This document shows positions 25,724-34,114 of a DNA stretch of 42,895 nt, in pieces. Both the position numbers and the translations under genes were made by a program. Every line of letters begins with the position of its first letter. Positions within the stretch are counted from its first letter, which is position 1. This stretch comes from Halarsenatibacter silvermanii. GTDB lineage: Bacteria; Bacillota; Halanaerobiia; Halanaerobiales; Halarsenatibacteraceae. The notes below the pieces were generated by a model. The model worked only from the letters and a program-made list of their open reading frames with translations. It searched no databases and was not told the origin of the DNA. The DNA lies in the NCBI RefSeq assembly GCF_900103135.1, contig NZ_FNGO01000020.1, positions 1 through 42,895 on the forward strand, read 5' to 3'.

Positions 25724-27199
25724 TTGTCTGCACTTTATCAGCAGTTAAATGATAAATTTTCCTCGCTTAGAAGAGAAAATTATAATAAATCTTCGCTGGT
25801 GGCGGTCAGCCACGCCATAGAGGATGTTGTCATGGAACATAAATTGCCGGCCTGTATGTATGTTTTTTTTCAGAAAAATGAATTCTTTGCCAGCGAACGC
25901 GATAGGTATCTCAAACTTGATGCTGTTTGTTCCGGACTTTATCTGTTCGCAGATGAATTTAGCCCGGATTTAAAGGTTAATTTCAGCGAAAGCACTCACT
26001 TTTTTGATATCAAAGAGTTTTCAGCGAAAATCAGAAAAGATCTGCTGCAGGAATGGGCAGTCATTGTGGATCATCCCGTTCACTCCATGGCGCTGGTCAC
26101 CCAGGAAATGCCTGATAAACAGCATATGGTCGGCGATTCTTTTCGTATCTTCAAAGGCAATTTGTTTTTTGAAAAAGATATAGTCAGAAAGTCGGCCGAG
26201 ATAATCAAGGGATTTATTCGACAGGATTATTCCCCCGGTTTTTCAGAAAGGAATTTTGCAGGGGCTGATGAGAAGGAGGAGAAGAATAATTCTTTTTCGT
26301 GTTCACATAGCTTTGCTGAAGGTGAAAATCTGCGTTCAGATCAGATCATAGAACATTTTCTCAGCAACGCTCTACAGGGGATAGAGGAAAAAGTAAATCA
26401 GCTGGCCAATCAAAATGTAATGCTCAGCTTCACCCTGGAAGAAAATGAAAAAAGGACCAGAGAGATAGTTAAAAGGCTCTGTTTTGCCGCAGAATATAGA
26501 GATGAGGACACAGCACTGCATCTGGCCAAGATAGGAGTCTTTTCAACCCTTGCTTTCTCGCTGGTGACCTCTGATGAGGAAAAGCTTGAGAGGATGTATT
26601 ATGCTTCATTAATGCATGATGTGGGGAAAATAGGAATCCCCGATCGTATTTTATTTAAATCCGGAAAATTAACCGATGAAGAGTACGAAAAAATAAAAGA
26701 ACATCCTTCTATAGCGGGCAATATTCTCAGGGGAAGTGACCACGAGCTCATCAAAATGGCCAAAAGAATTGCCTGTACACATCATGAACGCTGGGACGGT
26801 GAAGGCTATCCCAGGGGACTGGCGGGAGAAGAAATACCTCTCGAAGGCAGAATTGTTGCTATAGTGGACGTTTTCGATGCTCTGGTATCAGAGCGAGTTT
26901 ATAAGGACAGCTATCCGGTCGAAAAAGCTGTAGCGATAATGAAAGATGATCGAAACAAGCACTTCGATGGTGAGTTGCTGGACCTTTTTCTGGAAAATTT
27001 AGACCAGATAATTTCTTATAAAAACAAACTTGAAGCCAATTTTGCCGGCCTTCCAGAAAATGAAGTCGCTTCTCACTATTTTAGACTACATCCTGAATTT
27101 TCACTTCTATCAGCAGAAGAGATACCCCAATATGAGGATTTTATTGACAGAACTCAAAAAGATTCCTCGCCGCCATTCAACATCCTGTTTTCTGACTGA
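25724..27199 (+). CDS. DICT-domain/HD-GYP phosphodiesterase
   Basis: A 491-residue soluble protein. Residues 18-165 match the DICT sensory domain: VAVSHAIED near 28, an FF/FQ segment, RYLKLDA, LYLFADE, EWAVIVDHPVHSMALVTQE and DSFRIFKGNLFF. A coiled coil at 205-245 leads to a complete HD-GYP domain (245-430). This has MHDVGKIGIPD near 297, HHERWDGEGYPRGL near 351 and DVFDAL near 386. It should break down c-di-GMP or a related cyclic dinucleotide. DICT domains are known mostly in light- or redox-linked signalling proteins; the signal here is unknown. The start is TTG at 25724 behind GGGGGT. It ends 31 bases before the convergent VTT gene with no clear terminator between. Confidence 0.88.
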   Translation: MSALYQQLNDKFSSLRRENYNKSSLVAVSHAIEDVVMEHKLPACMYVFFQKNEFFASERDRYLKLDAVCSGLYLFADEFSPDLKVNFSESTHFFDIKEFSAKIRKDLLQEWAVIVDHPVHSMALVTQEMPDKQHMVGDSFRIFKGNLFFEKDIVRKSAEIIKGFIRQDYSPGFSERNFAGADEKEEKNNSFSCSHSFAEGENLRSDQIIEHFLSNALQGIEEKVNQLANQNVMLSFTLEENEKRTREIVKRLCFAAEYRDEDTALHLAKIGVFSTLAFSLVTSDEEKLERMYYASLMHDVGKIGIPDRILFKSGKLTDEEYEKIKEHPSIAGNILRGSDHELIKMAKRIACTHHERWDGEGYPRGLAGEEIPLEGRIVAIVDVFDALVSERVYKDSYPVEKAVAIMKDDRNKHFDGELLDLFLENLDQIISYKNKLEANFAGLPENEVASHYFRLHPEFSLLSAEEIPQYEDFIDRTQKDSSPPFNILFSD

Positions 27200-27230
27200 A
27201 GCTACGCGCAGCTGCAGTTCTAATCTCTAT

Positions 27231-27950
27231 TTACCGGCAATTATTATCGGAAGTACAGAGTATTCGGTTGTGTAGAAATTTTGATAGCAAAGGTATCAAT
27301 CCCAGAGCAACGAGGGATAGTATGACCCGGGGATCCATTAAATTTGCTGCTTTATTAATTTCGTTGATCTGTCTGCCGGCATTTACAAAAATGATGATGC
27401 CGGGAAGATGGCCTATGAAGCTAACCCAGAGAAATGTGAAAGTCTTTACAGGAGTGAAGGCAAAAAAGGAGTTTATGATAAAAGAAGGACACAATTCACT
27501 CAATCTTAAAAGAAATAGAAGAGAGGCCCCGTATTCATCCAGGAGCTGTTCCAGAGAGTGAAAACGCCCGGCAAATCTTTTTTTGGCCGGGTCTTTAAAA
27601 GCGTACCTGCTGAGCAGGAAAACTGTTAAAACCCCCAGATTAACTGACAGTGAAACCAGCGCCACTGCCAGCCAGAAATTAAAAATGGCGCCGCCAACTA
27701 TAGATAACACACCGGTTCCGGGTATGGATATGACGGCGAAAATATAACGGACCAGCAGAAAAATTACTATTGAGAGCAGCAAATGATTCTGGCTTAAGGT
27801 GTTTAATCTGCTGATATTGTCCTGAAACCATTCCAGACTGAAGCCGCTGTCAAAAAGCATAAAATACATCATTAACGCTGCTATAACAAATATAAAAAGG
27901 CGAATCATATTTTTGCGACTAATCTTAAATGCTGTCAGAAGCCTATCCAT
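27231..27950 (-). CDS. VTT-domain (TVP38/TMEM64/DedA-like) membrane protein
   Basis: A 239-residue integral membrane protein. Hydrophobic segments lie at about 14-34, 50-70, 80-115, 143-168, 175-197 and 212-232. The family core is seen: GGAIFNFWLAVALVSLSVNL near 94, a FLLSRY turn, then LLFLLRLSELCPSFIINSFF and the GHLPGIIIF segment. VTT proteins are thought to be lipid scramblases or membrane-homeostasis factors; some bacterial members affect metal or selenite handling. The ATG at 27950 follows GGAGGGGG. A longer frame to 28160 would run through the riboswitch and is not used. The gene stands alone, directly under a cobalamin riboswitch and terminator. Confidence 0.82.
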   Translation of the reverse strand: MDRLLTAFKISRKNMIRLFIFVIAALMMYFMLFDSGFSLEWFQDNISRLNTLSQNHLLLSIVIFLLVRYIFAVISIPGTGVLSIVGGAIFNFWLAVALVSLSVNLGVLTVFLLSRYAFKDPAKKRFAGRFHSLEQLLDEYGASLLFLLRLSELCPSFIINSFFAFTPVKTFTFLWVSFIGHLPGIIIFVNAGRQINEINKAANLMDPRVILSLVALGLIPLLSKFLHNRILCTSDNNCR

Positions 27951-27969
27951 GGCAGCCCCCTCCAAACAC

Positions 27970-27992
27970 AAAAACCCGGCCTCGACAGCCGG
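27970..27992 (-). terminator. Riboswitch-linked terminator hairpin
   Basis: On the minus strand CCGGC (27992-27988) pairs with GCCGG (27980-27976) and is followed by GTTTTTG. It lies between the riboswitch core and the VTT start, 20 bases before the ATG. This is the position expected for the expression platform. Confidence 0.6.
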
Positions 27993-28112
27993 TGGCAGGA
28001 TAATCATGGACACTGCTGACCGATGAAAAATAATCTTCCGGAAGCAGGGCTGATCCAGCCAGCAGCTGATTTGATTACCTGCTGCCCCCTGCCGACGAGG
28101 GAAAGAGCAGGT

Positions 28113-28296
28113 TTCGGTGCCGGGCAGGTTTCCTGACTTCTGGATAACAAAACCTGACATAACGACAGATTCCTTCCCTAACGTTTAACTTACTTTAGGT
28201 GGCAGATTGCCATCAAATCCAGTTACAGTGGCGGGCCCGTTCAGGTTTTACACCTGATTCCCTATTACCTCCCGGTCACGACCGGGAACACCCGAC
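28113..28296 (-). promoter_or_regulatory. Cobalamin (B12) riboswitch
   Basis: Reading the minus strand, the conserved parts appear in order: GGGAGGTAATAGGGAA, the CAGGTGTAAAACCTG arm, CGGGCCCGCCACTGTAA, GATGGCAATCTGCCAC, and the B12 box as AAGTCAGGAAACCTGCC. These are the diagnostic segments of the cobalamin aptamer. It is followed by a terminator hairpin and then the VTT gene. B12 riboswitches normally repress when adenosyl- or other cobalamin is abundant. The promoter upstream is AT-rich but not certain. Confidence 0.93.
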
Positions 28297-28400
28297 TTAA
28301 ATTTTATAATTCTTTTTCAAAATTAAATTTATAGATGCAGGATCATATTCCTGCTTAAATTATCATATATATTGTATTCTGCGAGAAAATATTCTTTTGG

Positions 28401-28418
28401 ATACCTGTATACAGGTAT
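28401..28418. promoter_or_regulatory. 18-bp perfect palindrome, candidate operator
   Basis: ATACCTGTATACAGGTAT is fully self-complementary. It lies about 105 bases upstream of the riboswitch aptamer, within AT-rich DNA that should hold its promoter. A near copy of the core (CCTGTATACGGG) lies at 29955-29966 between two other divergent genes. Confidence 0.5.
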
Positions 28419-28528
28419 TTATTTTGCTTATGACTTTATTTTATTTGTTTCGTATTTTATCATGTTAACAGGTTAATCGAAATATCCTTCCCCCCTAAAA
28501 AAGCGTCTGATCACTTCCGGATATCTTT

Positions 28529-28620
28529 TATAATTTTGCAATCCTAACCCCCCAATCCCAGGGTACTTCCTGGGCACCTGCGTTTCAGGATTCATACCTC
28601 CTGAGATGCAGGTATTTTTT
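28529..28620 (+). ncRNA. Candidate small RNA with C-rich segment and strong terminator
   Basis: A perfect TATAAT at 28529-28534 could start a transcript near 28541. It would contain AACCCCCCAATCCC, then a hairpin CCCAGG (28557-28562) / CCTGGG (28569-28574). A 15-bp terminator stem follows (28576-28590 / 28599-28613), with two wobble pairs, an 8-base loop and a run of T. The T-run is on the plus strand, although no plus-strand gene precedes it. The -35 box is weak. On the other strand a 40-codon frame (28473-28595) is possible but its AGGAGG lies only one base before the ATG. Confidence 0.4.
28576..28620 (+). terminator. Strong plus-strand intrinsic terminator
   Basis: A 15-bp stem and ATTTTTTT tail point along the plus strand. 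The tail overlaps the TAA of the minus-strand PP2C gene. There is no upstream plus-strand coding gene, which is why a small RNA is proposed here. Confidence 0.7.
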
Positions 28621-29819
28621 TATTTCAGTTTTCTATTTTTTATTGCCATCATTGTAATATCATCTCCTACTGGAGTTTCACCTCGAAACTGCTTTAAACT
28701 TTCACAGGTTTTATTAATTAAAGTCTCTGGTCTTCTGTAGTCCAGCGCAGTTATCAGTTCCATCAGCCTCATCTCTCCATACATCTCCTCTGAGCTCTCC
28801 GCCTGACGTTGTTCTATCAGACCATCTGTATAAATTAAAAGAGTTGAGTTTTCAGAAAGAACAAACCGGCAATCTTCATATTTTTGCTCTGAACGGGTGG
28901 TGAGATAAGAAATAGGGGGACCGGAACACTTCAGGCTGGCCGGTCTGCTGCTTTCGATGATCAGCTTGGGCGGAAAATGAAATCCGGCGTTTACGAGATT
29001 TATCTCATAGTTCTCGATATCCATAACTCCCATGACCAGCGAGATAAAATAATCAGCGGGAAAATCTTCTTCGCTGAAGCGCCTGGAGATGTAGTTAACG
29101 ATATCAGCGGGCTTGATTTCATCGGAATTTGAAGCTGACAAAAGATAAGAGTTTATTGCTTCCCGCAGGAATATGTTGAGAATTGAACTGCTCAGATCGT
29201 GACCGCTCACGTCGGAAACATAAAATATCAATTTATTTTCGAGTTTTACGTAATTGTAAAAATCGCCTCCCAGTCTGTTGGCCGGCTGGTAATGAAAAGC
29301 AAAATCCAGTCCGGGAATATCGGGAGGCCCCGCCGGCAAAAATTGATCATGGAGCATTTTGGTTTTCTGTAGAGATTCCTCTATTTTCAATTCGCCTTTT
29401 TTCTTTTCCGTGATATCCTCGTGCGCTATGACGACAGCATAAGGCCCTTCGTCATCGTAGGGGGTAACTTTCATTCTATACCAGCTTTTTTTATCCGGGC
29501 CGTGACAGGGATATTCTTTTTCGTAGTAATCACTTTTTCTGCGCATCACGCTTTTGATTGCCTCGGTCAATTCAGTGGGTTCTCCTTTCGCGTTCAGGGT
29601 GACCTTCAAATAATTAATTCCCTCGGAACATTTATCAGGATCCAGGTTATTTTCCCGGGCGTGTTCTTTCCAGGAGCGGTTGGTGTAACGGATGATACCT
29701 TTGTCGTCCAGTATGGCTATATTGGCAGAGAGAGAATCCAGAGCAGCCTGAACAAGTCTGCATCTGTTTTCTATGAACTGATCTTCCGGGGCTATTTGGG
29801 CCGATTTTTTTTCGGACAT
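28620..29819 (-). CDS. PAS/SpoIIE-type PP2C phosphatase
   Basis: A 399-residue soluble phosphatase. PAS at about 20-140 (NIAILDDKGIIRYTNRSWKEH, then GINYLKVTLNAKGE) belongs to the same PAS subtype as in the 7432 and 10362 genes. A short helical link leads to the PP2C domain (160-395) with NRLGGDFYN near 189, YVSDVSGHDLSSS near 208, YTDGLIEQ near 335 and GDDITMM at the end. The metal-binding Asp residues are all present. Likely substrates are STAS proteins, such as the one at 20170. The ATG at 29819 follows TAGGGGGA. It is divergent from the second chemoreceptor with a 245-base gap that holds a possible operator. Confidence 0.87.
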   Translation of the reverse strand: MSEKKSAQIAPEDQFIENRCRLVQAALDSLSANIAILDDKGIIRYTNRSWKEHARENNLDPDKCSEGINYLKVTLNAKGEPTELTEAIKSVMRRKSDYYEKEYPCHGPDKKSWYRMKVTPYDDEGPYAVVIAHEDITEKKKGELKIEESLQKTKMLHDQFLPAGPPDIPGLDFAFHYQPANRLGGDFYNYVKLENKLIFYVSDVSGHDLSSSILNIFLREAINSYLLSASNSDEIKPADIVNYISRRFSEEDFPADYFISLVMGVMDIENYEINLVNAGFHFPPKLIIESSRPASLKCSGPPISYLTTRSEQKYEDCRFVLSENSTLLIYTDGLIEQRQAESSEEMYGEMRLMELITALDYRRPETLINKTCESLKQFRGETPVGDDITMMAIKNRKLK

Positions 29820-29954
29820 GGTAATCCCCCTAAATTCAACTGAGTTTAAAAGATGTCATTTGCTCATCATAGTGAGTATATTATCCTTTTTTATCATTAT
29901 ACAATAAAATCGTATATTTTTCATAAATATTTTTACGTCCGGAGTATATGATTG

Positions 29955-29966
29955 CCTGTATACGGG
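29955..29966. promoter_or_regulatory. Near-palindromic site CCTGTATACGGG
   Basis: It is one base from the perfect palindrome CCTGTATACAGG, the core of the 28401-28418 site. It lies in the gap between the divergent PP2C and chemoreceptor genes, about 100 bases before the latter. It is a candidate shared operator. Confidence 0.3.
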
Positions 29967-30064
29967 AAAAAAGTACTGAAATATGCAGGAAATTGATGCT
30001 GACATCGGGAAGAAATTATTAGCGCAGAATAATACTATGCAAATTTATAGAGGTGATTTAAAAA

Positions 30065-32086
30065 GTGCCATCATTGCGGAAAATGTCCTTTAAGAAAAAA
30101 TTGATTATCGCTGTTGTTCTGGGGATTATAATTTTATCGACAGGTTTAAGCTTATATTCGCTCAACCAGTCTAACACCGTTTTACAGGAGGAAGAAGAGG
30201 AATTCTTTGCAGCTTTGGGCAATTTTTTGGAAGCGCAAATTGAAGATAGAGTTGAAATGGCCCGGGTAAACGTGCTGCGGACTGCCAACAATCAAATGGT
30301 TCAGGAATTTTTTGGCGAGCGCGAACGTCAGCAGATGGCAGAGTTTTTGGGCCCGGAGATAGAAGCGGTGGAAGAGGAAGTGGGTAGAGTTCATTTTCAC
30401 GAGCCTGATTCCACTTCTTTTTTAAGAGTTCACAGACCTGAAAGATACGGGGATGATCTCAGTGATGTTAGAGAGATCGTCAATGAAGCTAACAGCCGTC
30501 AGGAGTTTTTGCAGGGGTTGGAAGCTGGAACTTCGGCTATCAGTATTCGCGCCATAGCTCCGGTCGAGTATGAGGGTGAACATGTGGGAACTGTTGAATT
30601 TGGATCAGCTTTTGATGATTATTTTGCCCACAGGCTGCAGGAGAATCTGGGCGGAGAAATTTTCTTTTATGTATTCGAGGATGAAGATATGCCGTTCTGG
30701 GAAGAGGTGAGCGAAGATGATGGCCTCTTTGGAGCGACAGCAGAAGATCGATGGCAGGTGCCTCAGGAGAAGCTGGCAGAAGCCGAAACAGGAGAAAGGG
30801 TTTTCTTTTACTCCGAAGATGAGACTGAAGGTATTTATCTTCTGCCCTTCGAGGACTATTCTGGTGAGGTGCTGGGTTACATCAAGACAGTGCAGGATCG
30901 AGAAGATGTTGTCGCTCAAAGTGCTGCTATAACTCGAAATATCGGAATATTTTCGGTGGCAGGCACAGCTGCAGTTGGTGTGTTGATCTTCCTTCTTATT
31001 TCCAGACTGCTTAAGCCTGTAGAAATGCTGGCTGAAAGAGCGGCTGAAGTAGCTGATGGAGATTTGAGCGGTCAGGTGAAAATAAAATCAAGGGGTGAGC
31101 TCGGTGATCTGGCTGATTCCTTCAACGAAATGACAAACGGATTGAAGAATTTAATTCTGGGAATCGATGATAATTCAGACTCGGTCGTGGATGCTTCCCG
31201 CCAGCTGAGCAGGGCATCAGATGATATGGGACAGAGCTCGGAGGAGATCGCCCGCACCATCACAGAGGTTGCCGAAAAGAGTGAAGATATCAACACCGAT
31301 ATTCAAAATATTGATGAAACCTCAGAAAAGGTGGCTGAAGATGGCGGCCAGCTTATGGAAAATGTGAACGAAGTACTCCAGGAAGCCAGCGATTCAGTTG
31401 AAACTGCCCGTGAAGGTCAGGAATCCATAAATGAAGCTATTGAACAGCTTGATACTGTGAGTGAGACTGTAGAATTTGCCACCGATGCCATAGAAAAACT
31501 CAATAAAAGGTCTCAGCAGATAGGTAATATGATAGAAGTTATAGAATCTATAGCCTCGCAGACAAATCTGCTCGCTTTGAATGCTGCCATAGAGGCAGCC
31601 CGGGCCGGTGAAGCTGGACGAGGATTTTCTGTGGTAGCTGAAGAAATAAGAGAGCTGGCTGAAGAGTCCTCGGAAGCCGCCGGTGAGATAACCAGCCTGA
31701 TCGAGGATATCCAGTCCGAAACTCAGGCTACTATAAACTCGATGCAGACAAATATAAAACAGGTAGATAAACAGATAGAATCAATAAATGAAGCCGGCGA
31801 CTCTCTTGAGGGTATTGTAAGCACTTCTCGCAGCACAGAGGAAAGGGTGGAGGAAATGAAGGACTTTGCTGAAGATCTGGGCAGAAGAATCAAGGATATA
31901 AATCAATCGATAAATTCCATTTCAGAATCAGTCGAGGACAACGCTGCCAGCAGCGAAGAGGTTTCGGCTCTGGCTGAAGAACAGAGCGCTTCAGTGGAAG
32001 AGGTGGCCGCCTCAGCCGATGAACTGGAAAATATGGCCGAGCATCTCAAAGAGATGATTTCAGCTTTTAATATAGAGCAAGAATGA
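30065..32086 (+). CDS. Methyl-accepting chemotaxis protein with Cache sensor
   Basis: A 673-residue chemoreceptor. A membrane segment lies at about 12-30. The extracellular domain (30-285) contains [20 protein letters not shown] near 117 and [17 protein letters not shown] near 168, a pattern of the double-Cache-3 type. A second membrane segment (290-312), HAMP (312-362) and a helical signalling hairpin follow. The tip [20 protein letters not shown] near 498 is intact. There is no CheR-tethering tail. The start is GTG at 30065 behind GAGGTG. It is monocistronic, with an intrinsic terminator 80 bases past the stop. The ligand is not known. Confidence 0.92.
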   Translation: MPSLRKMSFKKKLIIAVVLGIIILSTGLSLYSLNQSNTVLQEEEEEFFAALGNFLEAQIEDRVEMARVNVLRTANNQMVQEFFGERERQQMAEFLGPEIEAVEEEVGRVHFHEPDSTSFLRVHRPERYGDDLSDVREIVNEANSRQEFLQGLEAGTSAISIRAIAPVEYEGEHVGTVEFGSAFDDYFAHRLQENLGGEIFFYVFEDEDMPFWEEVSEDDGLFGATAEDRWQVPQEKLAEAETGERVFFYSEDETEGIYLLPFEDYSGEVLGYIKTVQDREDVVAQSAAITRNIGIFSVAGTAAVGVLIFLLISRLLKPVEMLAERAAEVADGDLSGQVKIKSRGELGDLADSFNEMTNGLKNLILGIDDNSDSVVDASRQLSRASDDMGQSSEEIARTITEVAEKSEDINTDIQNIDETSEKVAEDGGQLMENVNEVLQEASDSVETAREGQESINEAIEQLDTVSETVEFATDAIEKLNKRSQQIGNMIEVIESIASQTNLLALNAAIEAARAGEAGRGFSVVAEEIRELAEESSEAAGEITSLIEDIQSETQATINSMQTNIKQVDKQIESINEAGDSLEGIVSTSRSTEERVEEMKDFAEDLGRRIKDINQSINSISESVEDNAASSEEVSALAEEQSASVEEVAASADELENMAEHLKEMISAFNIEQE

Positions 32087-32162
32087 AACACGTATAAATT
32101 ATATAAAAGTTCAGGCCAAACAAAAAGAGTGGACAAGTAATGTGAATAAGCTGCCGAAAGAA

Positions 32163-32198
32163 ATTCCCCAATCTGGATAGATGATTGGGGGATTTTTT
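32163..32198 (+). terminator. Intrinsic terminator of the second chemoreceptor gene
   Basis: Stem CCCCAATC (32166-32173) / GATTGGGG (32183-32190), extended by a wobble and an A-T pair, is followed by ATTTTTTC. Confidence 0.85.
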
Positions 32199-32284
32199 CA
32201 CTGCCGGCTCTAAAAAGCTGACCAAGTGTTCGGTTTCATTAAAAATTCAGGTAATTACAGACAGTCTTGGGGAGGTATCCGATA

Positions 32285-33304
32285 ATGAAAAAAATTATTT
32301 TGGGCAAAACCGGGCTGGAAATTTCCACCCTGGGTTTTGGTGGAATTCCCGTACAGAGAGTTTCGCAGCAGGAGGCTAAAATCACTGTTAAAACTGCTGT
32401 CGAGCGTGGAATTAACTTTATCGATACAGCTCGCGCTTATTCCGATAGTGAGGAAAAGATCGGGCTGACTTTGCAGGAACTGGACAAAAAAGTTTATCTG
32501 GCTTCCAAAACACCAGCTGAAAATGCTGAAAAGGCATATCAGGATGTAAAAGTTAGCATTGACAATCTGCAGGTTGATAAGATCGATCTTTACCAGCTGC
32601 ATCATGTCAGCAGCGAAGAGAATTACAAAGATCAGGTTACAAAGAAAAATAGCGCCCTGCAGGGTTTGATGAAGGCCCGCAGCGATGGACTTATTGATCA
32701 TATAGGGATCACCGGTCATTCCAATGAGCTGCTGTTGAGGGCTATAAAAGAAAATAATTTTGCCACCGTTCAATTTTGTTATAATTTTATCGAGACTGAG
32801 GCGGAAAAGAAGCTGATTCCAGCCGCAGAAGAAAGAGATATGGGCATGATAGCAATGAAACCCATGGCCGGCGGAAGACTGCAGGCGCCTGAAATAGCTC
32901 TTCGCTATATTTTGACCCGGGATAGTGTGATTCCCATTCCCGGTATGGAAAGCCCTCAGGAAGTTGCAGAAAATGTGGCTGCAGCAGACCGGACTGAAAA
33001 GCTCAGCGAGGAAGAGATAGAATTTATAGAAAAAAAGAGGGAAGAATTGGGGGATCAGTTCTGCCGGCGCTGTCAGTACTGCCTTCCCTGTCCGGAAGGA
33101 ATACAGATCCCGGTTGTTTTGAGAGTTGAATCTTTTCTCAATCGCATGCCGGCAAAAAAGATAAAAGAAGGTCCTTACGAAACATTTTTACAGGCCGAGA
33201 ATTGTATCGAGTGCGGAAAATGCGTGGAAAAATGTCCTTATGAGCTTCCCATTCCCCGACTTCTACAGGAAAATTTAGAACTGGCCCGACAAAAGTTGGG
33301 CTAG
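32285..33304 (+). CDS. Aldo/keto reductase with C-terminal 4Fe-4S ferredoxin-like domain
   Basis: A 339-residue oxidoreductase. The barrel has the catalytic set: FIDTARAYSDSE near residue 42-53 (Asp and Tyr), a Lys in YLASKTP near 76, and His in LYQLHHV near 105. GMIAMKPMAGGRL and VIPIPGM follow. The C-terminus carries two cysteine groups, CRRCQYCLPCP near 256 and CIECGKCVEKCP near 307, able to hold iron-sulfur clusters. This architecture is common in strict anaerobes. It suggests electron transfer between the clusters and a reductase site, with the substrate unknown. The ATG at 32285 follows GGGGAGGT; an upstream in-frame start at 32267 would overlap that site. It has its own terminator. Confidence 0.9.
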   Translation: MKKIILGKTGLEISTLGFGGIPVQRVSQQEAKITVKTAVERGINFIDTARAYSDSEEKIGLTLQELDKKVYLASKTPAENAEKAYQDVKVSIDNLQVDKIDLYQLHHVSSEENYKDQVTKKNSALQGLMKARSDGLIDHIGITGHSNELLLRAIKENNFATVQFCYNFIETEAEKKLIPAAEERDMGMIAMKPMAGGRLQAPEIALRYILTRDSVIPIPGMESPQEVAENVAAADRTEKLSEEEIEFIEKKREELGDQFCRRCQYCLPCPEGIQIPVVLRVESFLNRMPAKKIKEGPYETFLQAENCIECGKCVEKCPYELPIPRLLQENLELARQKLG

Positions 33305-33377
33305 CTTCAACGGATTTTTTGATTAAATTTATATTTTAAGCCCGATACTATCAGTTGGTTTTAGCTTTAAAGTTGCC

Positions 33378-33406
33378 GATCCCGATTTCGGGATCGATTT
33401 TTCTTT
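33378..33406 (+). terminator. Intrinsic terminator of the aldo/keto reductase gene
   Basis: Stem CGATCCCG (33378-33385) / CGGGATCG (33389-33396) is followed by ATTTTTCTTTTTT. Confidence 0.85.
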
Positions 33407-33440
33407 TTTAGAGCGGTTTTATCCAGGCTAAAAATATAAT

Positions 33441-33484
33441 AAGCCCTCAGCCGACAGCAGTCCGTCACCGCCGATTGAGGGCTT
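33441..33484 (-). terminator. Intrinsic terminator of the UspA gene
   Basis: AAGCCCTCA (33441-33449) pairs with TGAGGGCTT (33476-33484) and encloses a second GC-rich structured part. On the minus strand it is followed by ATTATATTTTTAG. It lies 27 bases past the uspA stop codon. Confidence 0.7.
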
Positions 33485-33510
33485 TATATTGTGTTGATCC
33501 TCTTATGATG

Positions 33511-33915
33511 TTACTTAACCACCATAACAGATTTTTTACTCTGTCTCACTACTTTTTCAGTTGTACTCCCGATCAAGAATCTTTTGATTCGACTTTTCCC
33601 CCTTTCGCCCATTACTACCAGATCAAAATCTCCTTTTTCCGCCTCATTGCAGATGAGGTGAGCGGGGTTTCCTTCTTTGGCAATTATATTAACATTTTCA
33701 ATGCCAATCCTTTCAGCACATTTCTCGGCCATTTCCCGGGCTTTTTCTTCTCTTTGAGATGAGTAACCGTTCTGAAGAGAGGGGGCGGAGGTGGCACTTT
33801 CGACCACAGTTATAACAGTAACACTGGCATTTAAATCCTGGGCCAGTTCGCTAACTTTTCCAACAGCTTTGTCACAAGTTTCGGAACCATCGTAGGCCAG
33901 CAGAATCTTTTCCAT
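33511..33915 (-). CDS. UspA-family universal stress protein
   Basis: A 134-residue single-domain protein. The fold is shown by MEKILLAYDGSETCDKAV at the start, a middle VTVITVVESA strand, and DLVVMGERGKSRIKRF. The nucleotide loop G-x2-G-x9-G-S/T is present as GERGKSRIKRFLIGST, so this is an ATP-binding member. Its role is in stress or energy-state response; the partner is unknown. The ATG at 33915 follows GTGGTGA, whereas an upstream GTG at 33927 overlaps that site. It is flanked by terminators on both sides and is probably transcribed alone. Confidence 0.9.
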   Translation of the reverse strand: MEKILLAYDGSETCDKAVGKVSELAQDLNASVTVITVVESATSAPSLQNGYSSQREEKAREMAEKCAERIGIENVNIIAKEGNPAHLICNEAEKGDFDLVVMGERGKSRIKRFLIGSTTEKVVRQSKKSVMVVK

Positions 33916-34028
33916 TTTATTCACCACACTTTCTGTGGTTTTTTAGAATAAATATAATGTTTTAACCTTCAAATTAATTATAACATTATTATAAAAAAAG
34001 TTCAATTTTTGAATATTATCATCGATAT

Positions 34029-34081
34029 AAAAAGCTGCAGAGCTGTATATAAAGTTTATATTTCAACTCTGCAGCTTTTTT
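34029..34081 (-). terminator. Intrinsic terminator of the thiolase operon
   Basis: AAAAAGCTGCAGAG (34029-34042) pairs with CTCTGCAGCTTTTT (34067-34080). On the minus strand it is followed by a T-run and ATATCG. It ends the operon 35 bases past the last stop and could also stop plus-strand transcripts. Confidence 0.8.
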
Positions 34082-34114
34082 AAAAAAATATGATTTTAAA
34101 GGATAGACCTGCTA

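Noticed and set aside
27951-28160. Upstream extension of the VTT frame by 70 codons
   Set aside because: It runs through the riboswitch 3' part and the terminator, and the ATG at 27950 has an excellent ribosome binding site.
28401-28418. LexA (SOS) box
   Set aside because: CTGT and ACAG are only 2 bases apart, not 8, and it does not match the Gram-positive GAAC-N4-GTTC form.
33305-33510. Tandem hairpins as a possible repeat array or CRISPR
   Set aside because: The two hairpins are unrelated in sequence and each fits an intrinsic terminator of the adjoining convergent genes.
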